From an uncultured Collinsella sp. (GTDB lineage: Bacteria; Actinomycetota; Coriobacteriia; Coriobacteriales; Coriobacteriaceae): a DNA stretch of 64,000 bases. Location of the stretch: the NCBI GenBank assembly GCA_900545055.1, contig UQXP01000003.1, forward strand, positions 14,976 through 78,975, in the 5' to 3' direction. A program made the position numbers and the translations under genes. Of the stretch, positions 51,675 through 59,872 are shown one piece after another. The notes under the pieces were generated by a model that was given only the letters and a program-made list of their open reading frames with translations, had not been told where the DNA came from and ran no database searches. Positions within the stretch are counted from its first letter, which is position 1; the number at the start of each line of letters is the position of its first letter.

Positions 51675-52157
51675 ATGCTGCGAACGCTCTTTATTGATGC
51701 CGACGCCTGCCCGGTCACGCGCGAGTCGATTGACTGCGCGCGGCGGGCGGGCGTCGCCGTTGTTATCGCCGGCAACAGCACGCAAAACCTGGAACGGCAC
51801 ATTCGCCGCGACGACCCGCGCGATGACGAGCACGCGCGACGCGGCTTTTGGGTCACGACGCTCGATGTGAGCGTGGGCGCCGACAGCGCCGACTTCGCCA
51901 TTGTCGAACGCCTGCAGGCGGGCGACGTAGTCGTGACGCAGGACATTGGCTTGGCGAGCATGGTGCTCGGGCGCGATGCCGCCGCCATCGGTGTGCGCGG
52001 GCGCGTCTACGACAAAGCGACCATCGACATGCAACTGTTTATTCGCCACGAGGAAAAGAAGGTGCGCCGCGCCGGCGGTCGCACTCGCGGTCCGGCGGCA
52101 TTTACCAGCGAAGACCGCGCCCGCTTTAAACGCAACCTCACCGAGCTGTTACGCTAA
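51675..52157 (+). CDS. YaiI/YqxD (DUF188) family protein
   Basis: A 160-residue protein with the DUF188 blocks: FIDADACPVTRE, VVIAGNS, DVSVGADSADFAIVE, GDVVVTQDIGLASMVL and RRAGGRTRGPAAFT. The PIN-like fold suggests a nuclease, but activity is not established. The start follows the preceding stop without a gap, so it depends on coupled translation. Confidence 0.93.
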   Translation: MLRTLFIDADACPVTRESIDCARRAGVAVVIAGNSTQNLERHIRRDDPRDDEHARRGFWVTTLDVSVGADSADFAIVERLQAGDVVVTQDIGLASMVLGRDAAAIGVRGRVYDKATIDMQLFIRHEEKKVRRAGGRTRGPAAFTSEDRARFKRNLTELLR

Positions 52158-52176
52158 ACAAGGTAGATTTTTGGGC

Positions 52177-53265
52177 TTAGAGACCAAAGGCGGAAAGAAC
52201 GAGTCCCCAACCGGCGCCGATGACGTACATCATGACCAGGAACATGACGTTCTCGCGGGCACTGCGGTTGGTGCGGAACAACACCAGGTAGCCCACGCCG
52301 GCGGAGATAAGCGTGCCGGCGAGCATCGGTGCCAGCTGTAGCGCGCCCTCCAGGTACAGCTGCGTAATGACCACGCTCGCCGAGCAGTTGGGGATCAGGC
52401 CGACAAGCGCCGAACCCAGGACGGCGAGCGTCTCGTTGCCACGCAGGAACTGCTCGATCGCGGACTCGCCGAAGGTCTCGAGCACGGCGACCAGAATCAG
52501 CGTCACCAGAAAAATGAATACCGATACCTGCACGGTGTGCGAGATGGCGCTGCGAATAATCGACAGGAGGGGCGCGCCCTCGTGAGAGTGGGAGTGACCG
52601 TGGCCATCATGGTGTTCATGCTCGCCCCCATGACCGTGATCGTGTCCATGTCCGTGTTCGTGCTCGTCCTCGTCTTCATCACAACCGCAATGGTCGCGCT
52701 CGCACAGCTCGTGGATGTGGTCGGCGCTCACGCCTGCCTCGGCCACCTCGTCGATGATGTCACCACCGCTGTGGTCGTCGTGCGCGCAGTTCACGTGGGC
52801 CGAGTTGGTCGCGGTTCCCAGCACGGTACGGCGAATCGCCGCGTGCGCGCGGGCGTTACGGCGCAGGCCGCGAATGGCAGCGTCCACGATAAAACCCGTG
52901 ACCAGTGCGATCAGCGCTTTCGAAGCCAAAAGCATCGCCATAGTCTGCACGGGAACCTGCTCGGCAAGTAGCAGCGGCAGCATCTCGTCGGAGGTCGAAA
53001 GGAACACCGCCACCAACGTGCCCAAGGTCACGACACGGCCGGCGTACAGCGTTGCTGCCATGGCCGAAAATCCGCACTGCGGCACCATGCCCAGCAGCGA
53101 GCCAACCACGGGACCCGCAGCGCCGGCGCGCTTGATAGCGCCGTTGACGCGGTCGCCCGCAACGTGCTCAAGTGTCTCGAGAGCAAGATACGTCACCAAC
53201 AAAAACGGCACCAGCGACAGCGTGTCCTTGCCGGCGTCGAGCAGAATATCAATCAGTAAATCCAT
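52177..53265 (-). CDS. Putative manganese/heavy-metal exporter with His-rich loop (ArsP-like, 10 TM)
   Basis: A 362-residue protein of the putative manganese transporter family: two homologous halves of membrane helices with MVPQCGFSAMAATLYAG in the first and LIPNCSASVVITQLY in the second. Between them a loop (about 150-232) is packed with His, Asp and Glu (HEHGHGHDHGHGGEHEHHDGHG..), a likely metal-sensing or metal-gathering segment. Metal is inferred from family naming only. It lies near the DtxR and zinc genes but not in an operon with them. Confidence 0.85.
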   Translation of the reverse strand: MDLLIDILLDAGKDTLSLVPFLLVTYLALETLEHVAGDRVNGAIKRAGAAGPVVGSLLGMVPQCGFSAMAATLYAGRVVTLGTLVAVFLSTSDEMLPLLLAEQVPVQTMAMLLASKALIALVTGFIVDAAIRGLRRNARAHAAIRRTVLGTATNSAHVNCAHDDHSGGDIIDEVAEAGVSADHIHELCERDHCGCDEDEDEHEHGHGHDHGHGGEHEHHDGHGHSHSHEGAPLLSIIRSAISHTVQVSVFIFLVTLILVAVLETFGESAIEQFLRGNETLAVLGSALVGLIPNCSASVVITQLYLEGALQLAPMLAGTLISAGVGYLVLFRTNRSARENVMFLVMMYVIGAGWGLVLSAFGL

Positions 53266-53436
53266 GACGGATGGAACCTTTCGTGTCTTTCGGCAGCATT
53301 GTAAAAGTCCTAGCGGTCAACTAGGGTATTGTAGTTGTCCCGGGCGCGGTGCCAATAGTTGCCCATGGTAAACTATCATCTCGCCATAACTCAGTAACCT
53401 CGAGCCGCACAACGCGGCCCGTCCAAGGAGTAGCAT

Positions 53437-54405
53437 ATGAACGTATCGCAAGCACTCGAATACGAGCGCCAGCCGTTTATCCCCATGTTTATCTACGGCG
53501 ACCACGGCGCCATGGAGTCCGAGCGCCAGAAGGGCGAGGAGGCCCTCAAGGTGCTCGAAACCGAGTACTTTACCGCCGAGGGCGACCCCGGCTTCGACTT
53601 TGCCACCGTGCGCGACCTGGCTGACCGCAACCGCGACCTGTGCGACCAGATTGGCGAGGCACGCCTGCGCAACGTGACGCCCGCGACGCTTTCGCGCGGC
53701 CTGTCCGATGCCGACACCTGCGCGGCCATCGGTAAGATGCAAAAGCGCACCGCCGCGTCGGTCATGCGCGAGATCCGCGGCGACCGCGACGCGCTCGGCG
53801 TGGCCTACGCCCGCAAGCCCATCCAGGGCACCGTGCTCGGTATCGACATCGAGACCACCGGCCGTGCACCCGAGCGCGGCTACATCATCAACGTGGGCTG
53901 GGAGATCATGGAGCTCACCAGCGACGCCGTCCCGCACGACGCCGAGGCACACTACTGCGGCCTGCCCGACATCTACCGCGGCGAGGATGTGCCGTTGTCG
54001 AATATCCACCACATCACCTGGGACGACATCGACGGCAAAAAGCCGTTCCGCGAGAACAAGGAACTGCAGAAGCAGCTGCTCAAGCTTATGAAGAAGTACC
54101 CGTACATGGCGCATAACGCCGCGTTCGAAGACAGTTGGTTCAAGATCCACCTGGACGGTTACGCCGAGGCACGCCGCGCCGGCAAGATCATCGTCATCGA
54201 CTCGCGCCAGATCTGCCGCAGCTTGGATGCCGACGTCCGCTCGCTCCCCCGCGAATCCGCGCCCGCCGCGCTCGAGAACTGGGCCCGCCGCCGCGGCACC
54301 CTCGCCGCCGACGCCAACGAGCAGCACCTGGGCCTCGACGACACCGACCTCATGCTCCGCACCGTCCAAGCCGAGTTCAACCTCAAGAACCTGTTTGCCA
54401 AGTAG
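53437..54405 (+). CDS. DEDDh 3'-5' exonuclease-domain protein
   Basis: A 322-residue protein. The C-terminal two thirds form a DnaQ-like exonuclease: ExoI LGIDIETTG (D137, E139), ExoII YMAHNAAFEDSWF, and ExoIII in EQHLGLDDTDLM. The first 130 residues are helical and unrecognised, with ARLRNVTPATLSRGLSDADT. Probably single-strand DNA or RNA trimming. CCAAGGAG precedes the ATG. A G/C-rich hairpin follows (54440-54475). Confidence 0.85.
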   Translation: MNVSQALEYERQPFIPMFIYGDHGAMESERQKGEEALKVLETEYFTAEGDPGFDFATVRDLADRNRDLCDQIGEARLRNVTPATLSRGLSDADTCAAIGKMQKRTAASVMREIRGDRDALGVAYARKPIQGTVLGIDIETTGRAPERGYIINVGWEIMELTSDAVPHDAEAHYCGLPDIYRGEDVPLSNIHHITWDDIDGKKPFRENKELQKQLLKLMKKYPYMAHNAAFEDSWFKIHLDGYAEARRAGKIIVIDSRQICRSLDADVRSLPRESAPAALENWARRRGTLAADANEQHLGLDDTDLMLRTVQAEFNLKNLFAK

Positions 54406-54756
54406 AAACGTCTACGACAAACTCCGGCGTAGATCACGAGCGGCCTCGCAGCGGGAAACCCCGCAGCGGGGCCGCCCTACGTTCCACAGATAGATCTGCC
54501 ATCACAAATTCTGAACCCTCATTTTGAACGATTTCGACCAATTCCCAACACGCAATTCGTTGTCGGATGGTAATACATCGATATCAAATGTGCAGCAATT
54601 GAGTATTTATATGCTATAGCTAAGCTGCGAAAACTTTTATTTAGGGCATGCCAACCCATAATTGCGTCAAGCTTTTGGACAGCATTTGGTTAGACCTCTA
54701 AAACGACTTTTCCACTCAGCGCCATCAACACGGCATTAGCTGACACGATATATACC
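54406..54756. other. Intergenic, 351 bp, AT-rich
   Basis: Starts with a GC-rich hairpin (54440-54475), then becomes distinctly AT-rich (54500-54750) compared with the rest of the window. No gene, tRNA or repeat recognised. The composition change continues into the next gene and suggests imported DNA. Confidence 0.55.
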
Positions 54757-55947
54757 ATGAGTATCGTATTGTCACATACCACGGCGAAAGCTGTCTACCA
54801 GACCGCGCATTCGGTGTCTGCGAAAGACACCGAGCCCTGTAGTCCTGCCACAATTTACGGATCATGCCCCAGCGGAGCACTCCTCGACGCAGCCGCAGAA
54901 TGGCTCGCCAAACATGATGTTTCCCTCGACGCAATTGATTCCCTCGAGGTGATGGTGTTTGATCGAAGGAATGCGCGCTATGCAATGAACTGTCAATGCC
55001 ACATGTCTTCAAAACGATTCTCGAGCTCACGCTTCATCGAGCTCAAAGATGGCATCTTCGTTGTTGGCGTTGAGCTTTGCGCACTTCAGGCCGCCACCTA
55101 TCTCCCTTTTCGCGAACTAGTGGAGTACTACTTTGAGCTGTGCAGCGCTTATTCCCTTGGAAACGGTTCTTCTACCTCTTATACCGAGCGTTTCCCACTT
55201 ACCTCGACCGAGAGGCTAAAGCAGTTCTTTAATTCCATTACCAGATGCGACGGTCTGGCCCTTGCCCGAAAGGCGATCCAATGTGTGCGCGACGGATGCC
55301 GGTCTCCTATGGAAACGGCCTTTGTCATGATGCTAACGCTGCCCAAAAGCGAAGGAGGGCTTGGTATTAAGGGGGTTGAGACCGATTACGAGGTGCAGGT
55401 CACCGCTGCCGCGAAGAATCTCACGAGACGCAAAAAGTTCTTTATGGATGCGTATCTAAAGAAATCTCGCACAGACATTAAATACAACGGTTTTTATCAT
55501 GACGCGGAAGAAGACCGCGCCATCGATGAGGAACGCAAGAATGCGCTTGCGTCCATGGGATACGGAATCATCACCGTCAGTCGTTATTCCTTTATGCATG
55601 CCAGCGCTTTCGTTAGGGTCATGGAGGCGATCCAACGAAAAGAGGGCATACGCCCCTCGCGTCTGCCAAAAGACTTTCAAATCATGCAAGAGGACCTGAG
55701 ACAGTTTGTGCTCAGAAGGTTTATAGAAGAGAAAAAGCGAATTCAGAAGCAGCTTCGCCAGGATTCCGAAGATCGTCAACGAATCGACCTCGAAAAAGCA
55801 ACACTCGAAGGCATCACGCTGGATGACCCGACAATTAATGAAGTTCCGGCAATCGATGACATGCAGACAGTCGAATCCGACAGCCCATCATTTGCCCAAA
55901 CAAGCAGCCTCGCGCCCGAGGGCAGGATCTTCGGGGCCGGAAGCTAG
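54757..55947 (+). CDS. Orphan protein with PD-(D/E)XK-like domain, Coriobacteria type
   Basis: A 396-residue protein. The middle resembles a family common in Coriobacteriia: CQCHMSSKRFSSSRFIEL, VGVELCALQAATYL, FELCSAYSL, FPLTSTERL, then SPMETAFVMMLTLP (E186) and a restriction-endonuclease-like segment around 230-275 (DAYLKKSRTDIKYNG..., D257, R260, GYGIITVSRY). In relatives the core reads EYDSD; here it is KYNG (242-245), so an acidic catalytic residue seems lost. No ribosome binding site is visible before 54757, so the start is uncertain. GC is lower than in neighbours. Confidence 0.7.
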   Translation: MSIVLSHTTAKAVYQTAHSVSAKDTEPCSPATIYGSCPSGALLDAAAEWLAKHDVSLDAIDSLEVMVFDRRNARYAMNCQCHMSSKRFSSSRFIELKDGIFVVGVELCALQAATYLPFRELVEYYFELCSAYSLGNGSSTSYTERFPLTSTERLKQFFNSITRCDGLALARKAIQCVRDGCRSPMETAFVMMLTLPKSEGGLGIKGVETDYEVQVTAAAKNLTRRKKFFMDAYLKKSRTDIKYNGFYHDAEEDRAIDEERKNALASMGYGIITVSRYSFMHASAFVRVMEAIQRKEGIRPSRLPKDFQIMQEDLRQFVLRRFIEEKKRIQKQLRQDSEDRQRIDLEKATLEGITLDDPTINEVPAIDDMQTVESDSPSFAQTSSLAPEGRIFGAGS

Positions 55948-56292
55948 ACCGGCTAACAAGGTGGGCACCTTAGCGACGTGCAAAATTGCGAGTATTCAGC
56001 AGAGCCGGGTGTCTATCACCCTCGAGTGGATCCAAATGTGAAGCGAAATCACTCTTGCGTGAGAGCGTTAGGCAACATTTGAGGAAGAACTCATCGGATT
56101 AACACCCTAAGATAACTCTTGAACTGCATTATATGGCCTGCAATAAATTAACGGACCCCCTATCGTTGCAGAATACTCCAATTTTTGCACGGCTCAGGGG
56201 CACCCACCCCGGCATCGGCTATCAAAACCGCTCAGTCCGGGATCTCGTCCACTATTCCCCATCATTTTGTGCAACGAATTACCTGAACGTCA

Positions 56293-56320
56293 TTGACATA
56301 TGAACATACACTCATATAAT
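56293..56320 (+). promoter_or_regulatory. Consensus promoter of the zinc cassette
   Basis: -35 TTGACA (56293-56298), 16-bp spacer, -10 TATAAT (56315-56320). Operator 1 occupies exactly the spacer and both box edges. Confidence 0.88.
56298..56317. promoter_or_regulatory. SmtB/CzrA-type operator 1
   Basis: ATATGAACATACACTCATAT: imperfect palindrome ATATGA...TCATAT, the form bound by ArsR/SmtB zinc sensors. Between -35 and -10. Confidence 0.8.
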
Positions 56321-56332
56321 CGGAAGCAAGTT

Positions 56333-56352
56333 ATATGAGCGCATGTTCATAT
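56333..56352. promoter_or_regulatory. SmtB/CzrA-type operator 2
   Basis: ATATGAGCGCATGTTCATAT, 16 bp downstream of operator 1, overlapping the initial transcript. Confidence 0.8.
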
Positions 56353-56366
56353 GAAAGGATATTGCA

Positions 56367-56732
56367 ATGAGCATCCGCGTTGATGAAACGAAACCCGACA
56401 TCGAGGCCACCGAACCCGCGATCCCCACCACCTGCTCGCCCGAGGACCTTCCCGACGAGGAGCTTCTCTACGACCTCGCCGACCTGTTCAAGGTCTTCAG
56501 CGACACCACGCGCATCAAGATCCTCTATGCCCTCATGGGCCGCGAGCTCTGCGTGGCAGACATCGCCGAAGCGACCGAAACCTCGCAGTCCGCGGTGTCG
56601 CACCAGCTGCGCACACTCAAGCAGTCGCACCTGGTTAAATTCCGGCGCGACGGGCGCAACATCCTATACTCGCTCGCCGACGACCACGTCTACACCATGC
56701 TCAACCAGGGCATGAGCCACATCTGCGAATAG
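56367..56732 (+). CDS. ArsR/SmtB-family zinc-sensing repressor
   Basis: A 121-residue winged-helix metal sensor. The recognition helix region is AEATETSQSAVSHQLRTLK. The alpha-5 zinc site of SmtB is complete: D105, H107, H118 and E121 (the last residue). The alpha-3N site residues C62 and D65 (ELCVADIA) and an N-terminal C23 are also present, so both sites may exist. Zinc binding would release it from the operators at 56298, 56333 and 57072. GAAAGGAT precedes the start. Confidence 0.92.
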   Translation: MSIRVDETKPDIEATEPAIPTTCSPEDLPDEELLYDLADLFKVFSDTTRIKILYALMGRELCVADIAEATETSQSAVSHQLRTLKQSHLVKFRRDGRNILYSLADDHVYTMLNQGMSHICE

Positions 56733-56795
56733 CGACCAACCACGGTACCAGCGCGGCCTGCACCCAAGCCGCAAATACGGGGAAAGGAACCCACC

Positions 56796-57014
56796 ATGAA
56801 AAAGCAGTTCAAGCTCGACGAGATCGACTGCGCCAACTGCGCGCGTGAGCTTCAGGACGAGCTGGCCAAGCTCGATGGCGTCAAGTCCGTTTCGGTCAAC
56901 TTTATGACCCAGAAGTTGACGCTCGAGGCCGATGACGCCGAGTTCGACGAGGTCCTCGACCGCGTTGTGGAGTTCACCGCCGACGCCGAGCCGGACTGCG
57001 AGATCATTCTCTAG
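56796..57014 (+). CDS. Free-standing heavy-metal-associated (HMA) domain protein
   Basis: A 72-residue ferredoxin-like metal chaperone with the CxxC site at C12 and C15 (EIDCANCARELQD). The Asp before the first Cys is typical of the zinc/cadmium ATPase N-terminal domain, not of copper chaperones. It lies between the sensor and the ATPase, whose own N-terminus lacks this domain. It therefore acts as a detached N-terminal domain of the pump. GGAAAGGAA precedes the ATG. Confidence 0.92.
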   Translation: MKKQFKLDEIDCANCARELQDELAKLDGVKSVSVNFMTQKLTLEADDAEFDEVLDRVVEFTADAEPDCEIIL

Positions 57015-57035
57015 CCCAGGTTTACGCCAACCCGC

Positions 57036-57060
57036 AAGGCCGCGCTTGCCGCGGCCTTTG
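57036..57060 (+). terminator. Hairpin between HMA and ATPase genes
   Basis: AAGGCCGCG-CTTGC-CGCGGCCTT with only TTG after it; a partial terminator is possible. Confidence 0.45.
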
Positions 57061-57071
57061 CTCGCGAAATT

Positions 57072-57091
57072 ATATGAGCGAGTGTTCATAC
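57072..57091. promoter_or_regulatory. SmtB/CzrA-type operator 3, before the ATPase gene
   Basis: ATATGAGCGAGTGTTCATAC matches operator 2 at 17 of 20 positions. It implies that the ATPase has its own zinc-controlled start. Confidence 0.75.
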
Positions 57092-57114
57092 ATTCAAATG
57101 GGAGGATACGAGTC

Positions 57115-59067
57115 ATGGCCACCGCCGACCCCAAGAAGAAAAAGAAGAAGCGCAAGAAAAAAGAGTCACTCGAGCATAAGCGCAACCGCATCCTGGTAGC
57201 GCTGGGCATTTTTGCCGTGGTGTACGCCCTCGATGAGCTCGGCACCCTCACTGCCGCATTCGGCACCCCGGGCGACATCTACGCCAGCTTCGCACTGTTC
57301 CTCGTGCCTTTTTTGATTGCCGGCTACGACGTGCTCCAAAAGGCATACAACAACATCCGCCGCGGCAAGGCGTTCGACGAGAGCTTCCTCATGGCCGTCG
57401 CGACCATCGGCGCGTTTGCCATGGTGCTCTTCCCCGATACCGACCCGCACATGGCCGAAGGCGCCGCCGTCATGCTGTTCTACCAGGTCGGCGAGCTGTT
57501 CCAGGCATACGCCGTGGGCAAGAGCCGCAAGTCGATCAGTGCCATGATGGACATCGCGCCCGACTACGCTAACGTCGAGCAGCCCGACGGCACGCTCGAG
57601 CAGGTCTTCCCCGATGACATCGCCGTCGGCACCGTCATCGTGGTCAAGCCCGGCGAGCGCGTGCCTATCGACGGCGTCATCGTCGAGGGCGAAACCCAGC
57701 TCGACACCGCCGCACTCACGGGCGAGTCAGTTCCCCGCCCCGCCAAGTCCGGCGACGATATCATCAGCGGCTGCATCAACATGACGGGCCTCATCCACGT
57801 GCGCACCACCAAGCCCTTTGGCGAGTCCACCGTCGCGCGCGTCCTGGAGCTCGTAGAAAACGCCAGCGAAAAGAAGGCGCGCACCGAGAACTTCATCACG
57901 CGCTTCGCCCGCGTCTACACGCCCGCCGTCACGGGCGCGGCCGCGGTACTCGCGCTCGGCGGCGGCCTGGTCACCGGCGCCTGGTCCGACTGGATCCTGC
58001 GCGGCCTGACCTTCCTGGTCGTCAGCTGCCCGTGCGCGCTCGTAATCAGCGTACCGTTGAGCTTCTTTGGCGGCATCGGCGGCGCCTCCAAGCTGGGCGT
58101 TCTCATCAAGGGCTCCAACTACCTCGAGACGCTCGCCGATGTGGACACCGTCGTCTTTGACAAGACGGGCACCCTCACCAACGGCACGTTCTCGGTGGTC
58201 GCGGTGCACCCCGAGGCTGGCTATACCGAGCAGTCGTTGCTCGAGGTCGCAGCCCTTGCGGAGTCGTTCTCCGATCACCCCATCGCGCAGTCCGTGCGTG
58301 TCGCCTACCAGGGCGAGGTCGACCCCAAGCGCGTTAGCGACTCCGCTAACGACGCGGGCCACGGCGTGACGGCAATCATCGACGGCAAGCACGTCGTCGT
58401 TGGCAGCGCAAAGATGCTCGCCGCGGCCGGAGTCGAAGCGCCCGATTGCGAGGTCGTCGGCACCATCCTCCACGTGCTGGTTGATGGCATCTATGCCGGC
58501 CACATTGTAATTGCCGACACCGTCAAGGCCGATGCCGAGCAGACGATCAGCGACCTGCACGCCGCCGGCGTCAAGCGCACCGTCATGCTCACGGGCGACC
58601 GCGAGGAGGTTGCGGCGTCTGTGGCCAAGCAACTCAGTCTCGACGAGTTCCACGCGCAGCTGCTGCCGGGCGATAAGGTCGAGCGTGTTGAGGCGTTGCT
58701 CGCGGCCGAAAGCGGCAAGGGCAAGCTCGCCTTTGTCGGCGACGGTATCAACGACGCACCCGTGCTTACCCGCGCAGACGTTGGCATCGCCATGGGCGCT
58801 ATGGGCTCGGACGCCGCAATTGAGGCGGCGGACGTCGTGCTCATGGATGACAAGCCGTCCAACATTTCCCGCGCGATCCGCGTGGCACGCAAGACCATGG
58901 CGATTGTCTGGCAGAACATCATCTTTGCGCTGGGCATTAAGTTGCTGATCCTGGTGCTTGCGGCACTGGGCATCGCCAACATGTGGCTTGCCGTGTTCGG
59001 CGACGTAGGCGTGGCGATCATCGCCATCCTGAACGCCATGCGCGCGATGGGTGTCAAGAACCTGTAG
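57115..59067 (+). CDS. P1B-type zinc/cadmium-exporting ATPase
   Basis: A 650-residue inner-membrane pump. Actuator LTGESVP (201-207), metal-site CPC (305-307, SCPCALVIS), phosphorylation motif DKTGTLT (349-355), hinge GDGINDAPVL, and an Asp in the last helix pair (VFGDVGVAII), the P1B-2 (Zn/Cd/Pb) pattern. The N-terminus has a Lys-run (PKKKKKKRKKK) in place of an HMA domain, which is encoded separately upstream. GGGAGG precedes 57115. The longer upstream frame overlaps the HMA gene and was not used. Confidence 0.94.
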   Translation: MATADPKKKKKKRKKKESLEHKRNRILVALGIFAVVYALDELGTLTAAFGTPGDIYASFALFLVPFLIAGYDVLQKAYNNIRRGKAFDESFLMAVATIGAFAMVLFPDTDPHMAEGAAVMLFYQVGELFQAYAVGKSRKSISAMMDIAPDYANVEQPDGTLEQVFPDDIAVGTVIVVKPGERVPIDGVIVEGETQLDTAALTGESVPRPAKSGDDIISGCINMTGLIHVRTTKPFGESTVARVLELVENASEKKARTENFITRFARVYTPAVTGAAAVLALGGGLVTGAWSDWILRGLTFLVVSCPCALVISVPLSFFGGIGGASKLGVLIKGSNYLETLADVDTVVFDKTGTLTNGTFSVVAVHPEAGYTEQSLLEVAALAESFSDHPIAQSVRVAYQGEVDPKRVSDSANDAGHGVTAIIDGKHVVVGSAKMLAAAGVEAPDCEVVGTILHVLVDGIYAGHIVIADTVKADAEQTISDLHAAGVKRTVMLTGDREEVAASVAKQLSLDEFHAQLLPGDKVERVEALLAAESGKGKLAFVGDGINDAPVLTRADVGIAMGAMGSDAAIEAADVVLMDDKPSNISRAIRVARKTMAIVWQNIIFALGIKLLILVLAALGIANMWLAVFGDVGVAIIAILNAMRAMGVKNL

Positions 59068-59288
59068 CGTTCGTGGGCTGTCCGGCCGGGACCGGGTTTG
59101 GTTTTGAAAACGTCCTCGCGCATGAGGCCCGTCTTTCCTGCTCCTGCGGAGCAGCGGAAAGGCGGGCCTCGCGCTGCGGAGTGTTTTCAAAACCAAGCCC
59201 GGTCCCGGCCTGCGGTGACGTTGCTGGCGGTTCTTGGGCATCGCTTGCTGGCGGGGTTCCTTGTCTGAGTTGGAGTTAGTTGATGGGG
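59068..59288. other. Intergenic between ATPase and DtxR-type genes
   Basis: Mostly occupied by the long palindrome at 59084-59210; nothing else found. Confidence 0.6.
59084..59210. repeat. 127-bp nested palindrome
   Basis: Outer arms 59084-59111 and 59183-59210 pair over 28 bp with one G:T. Nested inside, GAGGCCCG pairs with CGGGCCTC, CTTTCC with GGAAAG and GCTCC with GGAGC around a 3-nt tip. It lies between convergent genes and may end transcription in both directions. Confidence 0.85.
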
Positions 59289-59666
59289 CTACTGGTCCCG
59301 ATCGCTGTCCCGTCCCAACATCGATCTCAGCTTCTCAAAGCTTTCCTCGCTCAGGCAGTGCTCCATGTGGCAGCCCTCTTGCGACGCGACCTCAGCCGAA
59401 ACACCCGCATCCTCTAGCAGCCCCACGAAAAAGCAGTGACGCTCCCACATTTGGCGAGCGACCTCCAGACCACGCTCCGTCAGATGAACGTCGCGCTTGC
59501 CCATTTCGACATAGCCGTTGCTTTCCAACGTCGCCATGGCCTTGGAAACGCTCGCCTTGGTTACGCCGAGGTACTCCGCAACGTCAATCGAGCGCACGAT
59601 GCTCTGACGTTCCGACAGAACGTAGATCGATTCGAGATAGTCTTCTCCGGATTCACGTAGGGCCAT
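59289..59666 (-). CDS. DtxR/MntR-family metal-dependent regulator
   Basis: A 125-residue repressor without an SH3 domain. HTH RSIDVAEYLGVTKASVSKAMATL (about 24-46); metal ligands D9 and E12 in SGEDYLESIY, H in WERHCFFVGLL, and CxxEH in GCHMEHCLSEE. The mixture resembles the clostridial DtxR group; Fe or Mn cannot be decided. AAAGGCGG precedes 59666. No metal importer lies next to it. Confidence 0.9.
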   Translation of the reverse strand: MALRESGEDYLESIYVLSERQSIVRSIDVAEYLGVTKASVSKAMATLESNGYVEMGKRDVHLTERGLEVARQMWERHCFFVGLLEDAGVSAEVASQEGCHMEHCLSEESFEKLRSMLGRDSDRDQ

Positions 59667-59819
59667 GGGCCGCCTTTCGCGATGATTGCTAGTTAGCCGT
59701 TGGATACTTTCCACGGCTTACTTTACCGCAAAAGTTGCCCATGTCTTACTACTTTGCCTAAAAGTTAGCCGTGTTTCACAAAACGTGCGGGATGAAACAA
59801 AATGGGGACGCCCCGCAAG

Positions 59820-59866
59820 GAGTGTCCCCAGCTGCCGGCAGAAAAGGAACGTCCCCAAGTGCCGAG
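59820..59866. repeat. Tandem GGGAC/GCCGGCA repeat, two units
   Basis: GGAGTGTCCCCAGCTGCCGG.. (59820-59842), AAAA spacer, GGAACGTCCCCAAGTGCCG (59847-59865). Same unit order and spacing as at 26563-26612. Confidence 0.75.
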
Positions 59867-59872
59867 CCGCAG

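Larger units (their letters stand above)
55948..56366. other. Intergenic, 419 bp, AT-rich then zinc-cassette promoter
   Basis: The first 330 bp hold no gene that I can support. The last 80 bp carry the consensus promoter and two operators of the sensor gene. Confidence 0.6.
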
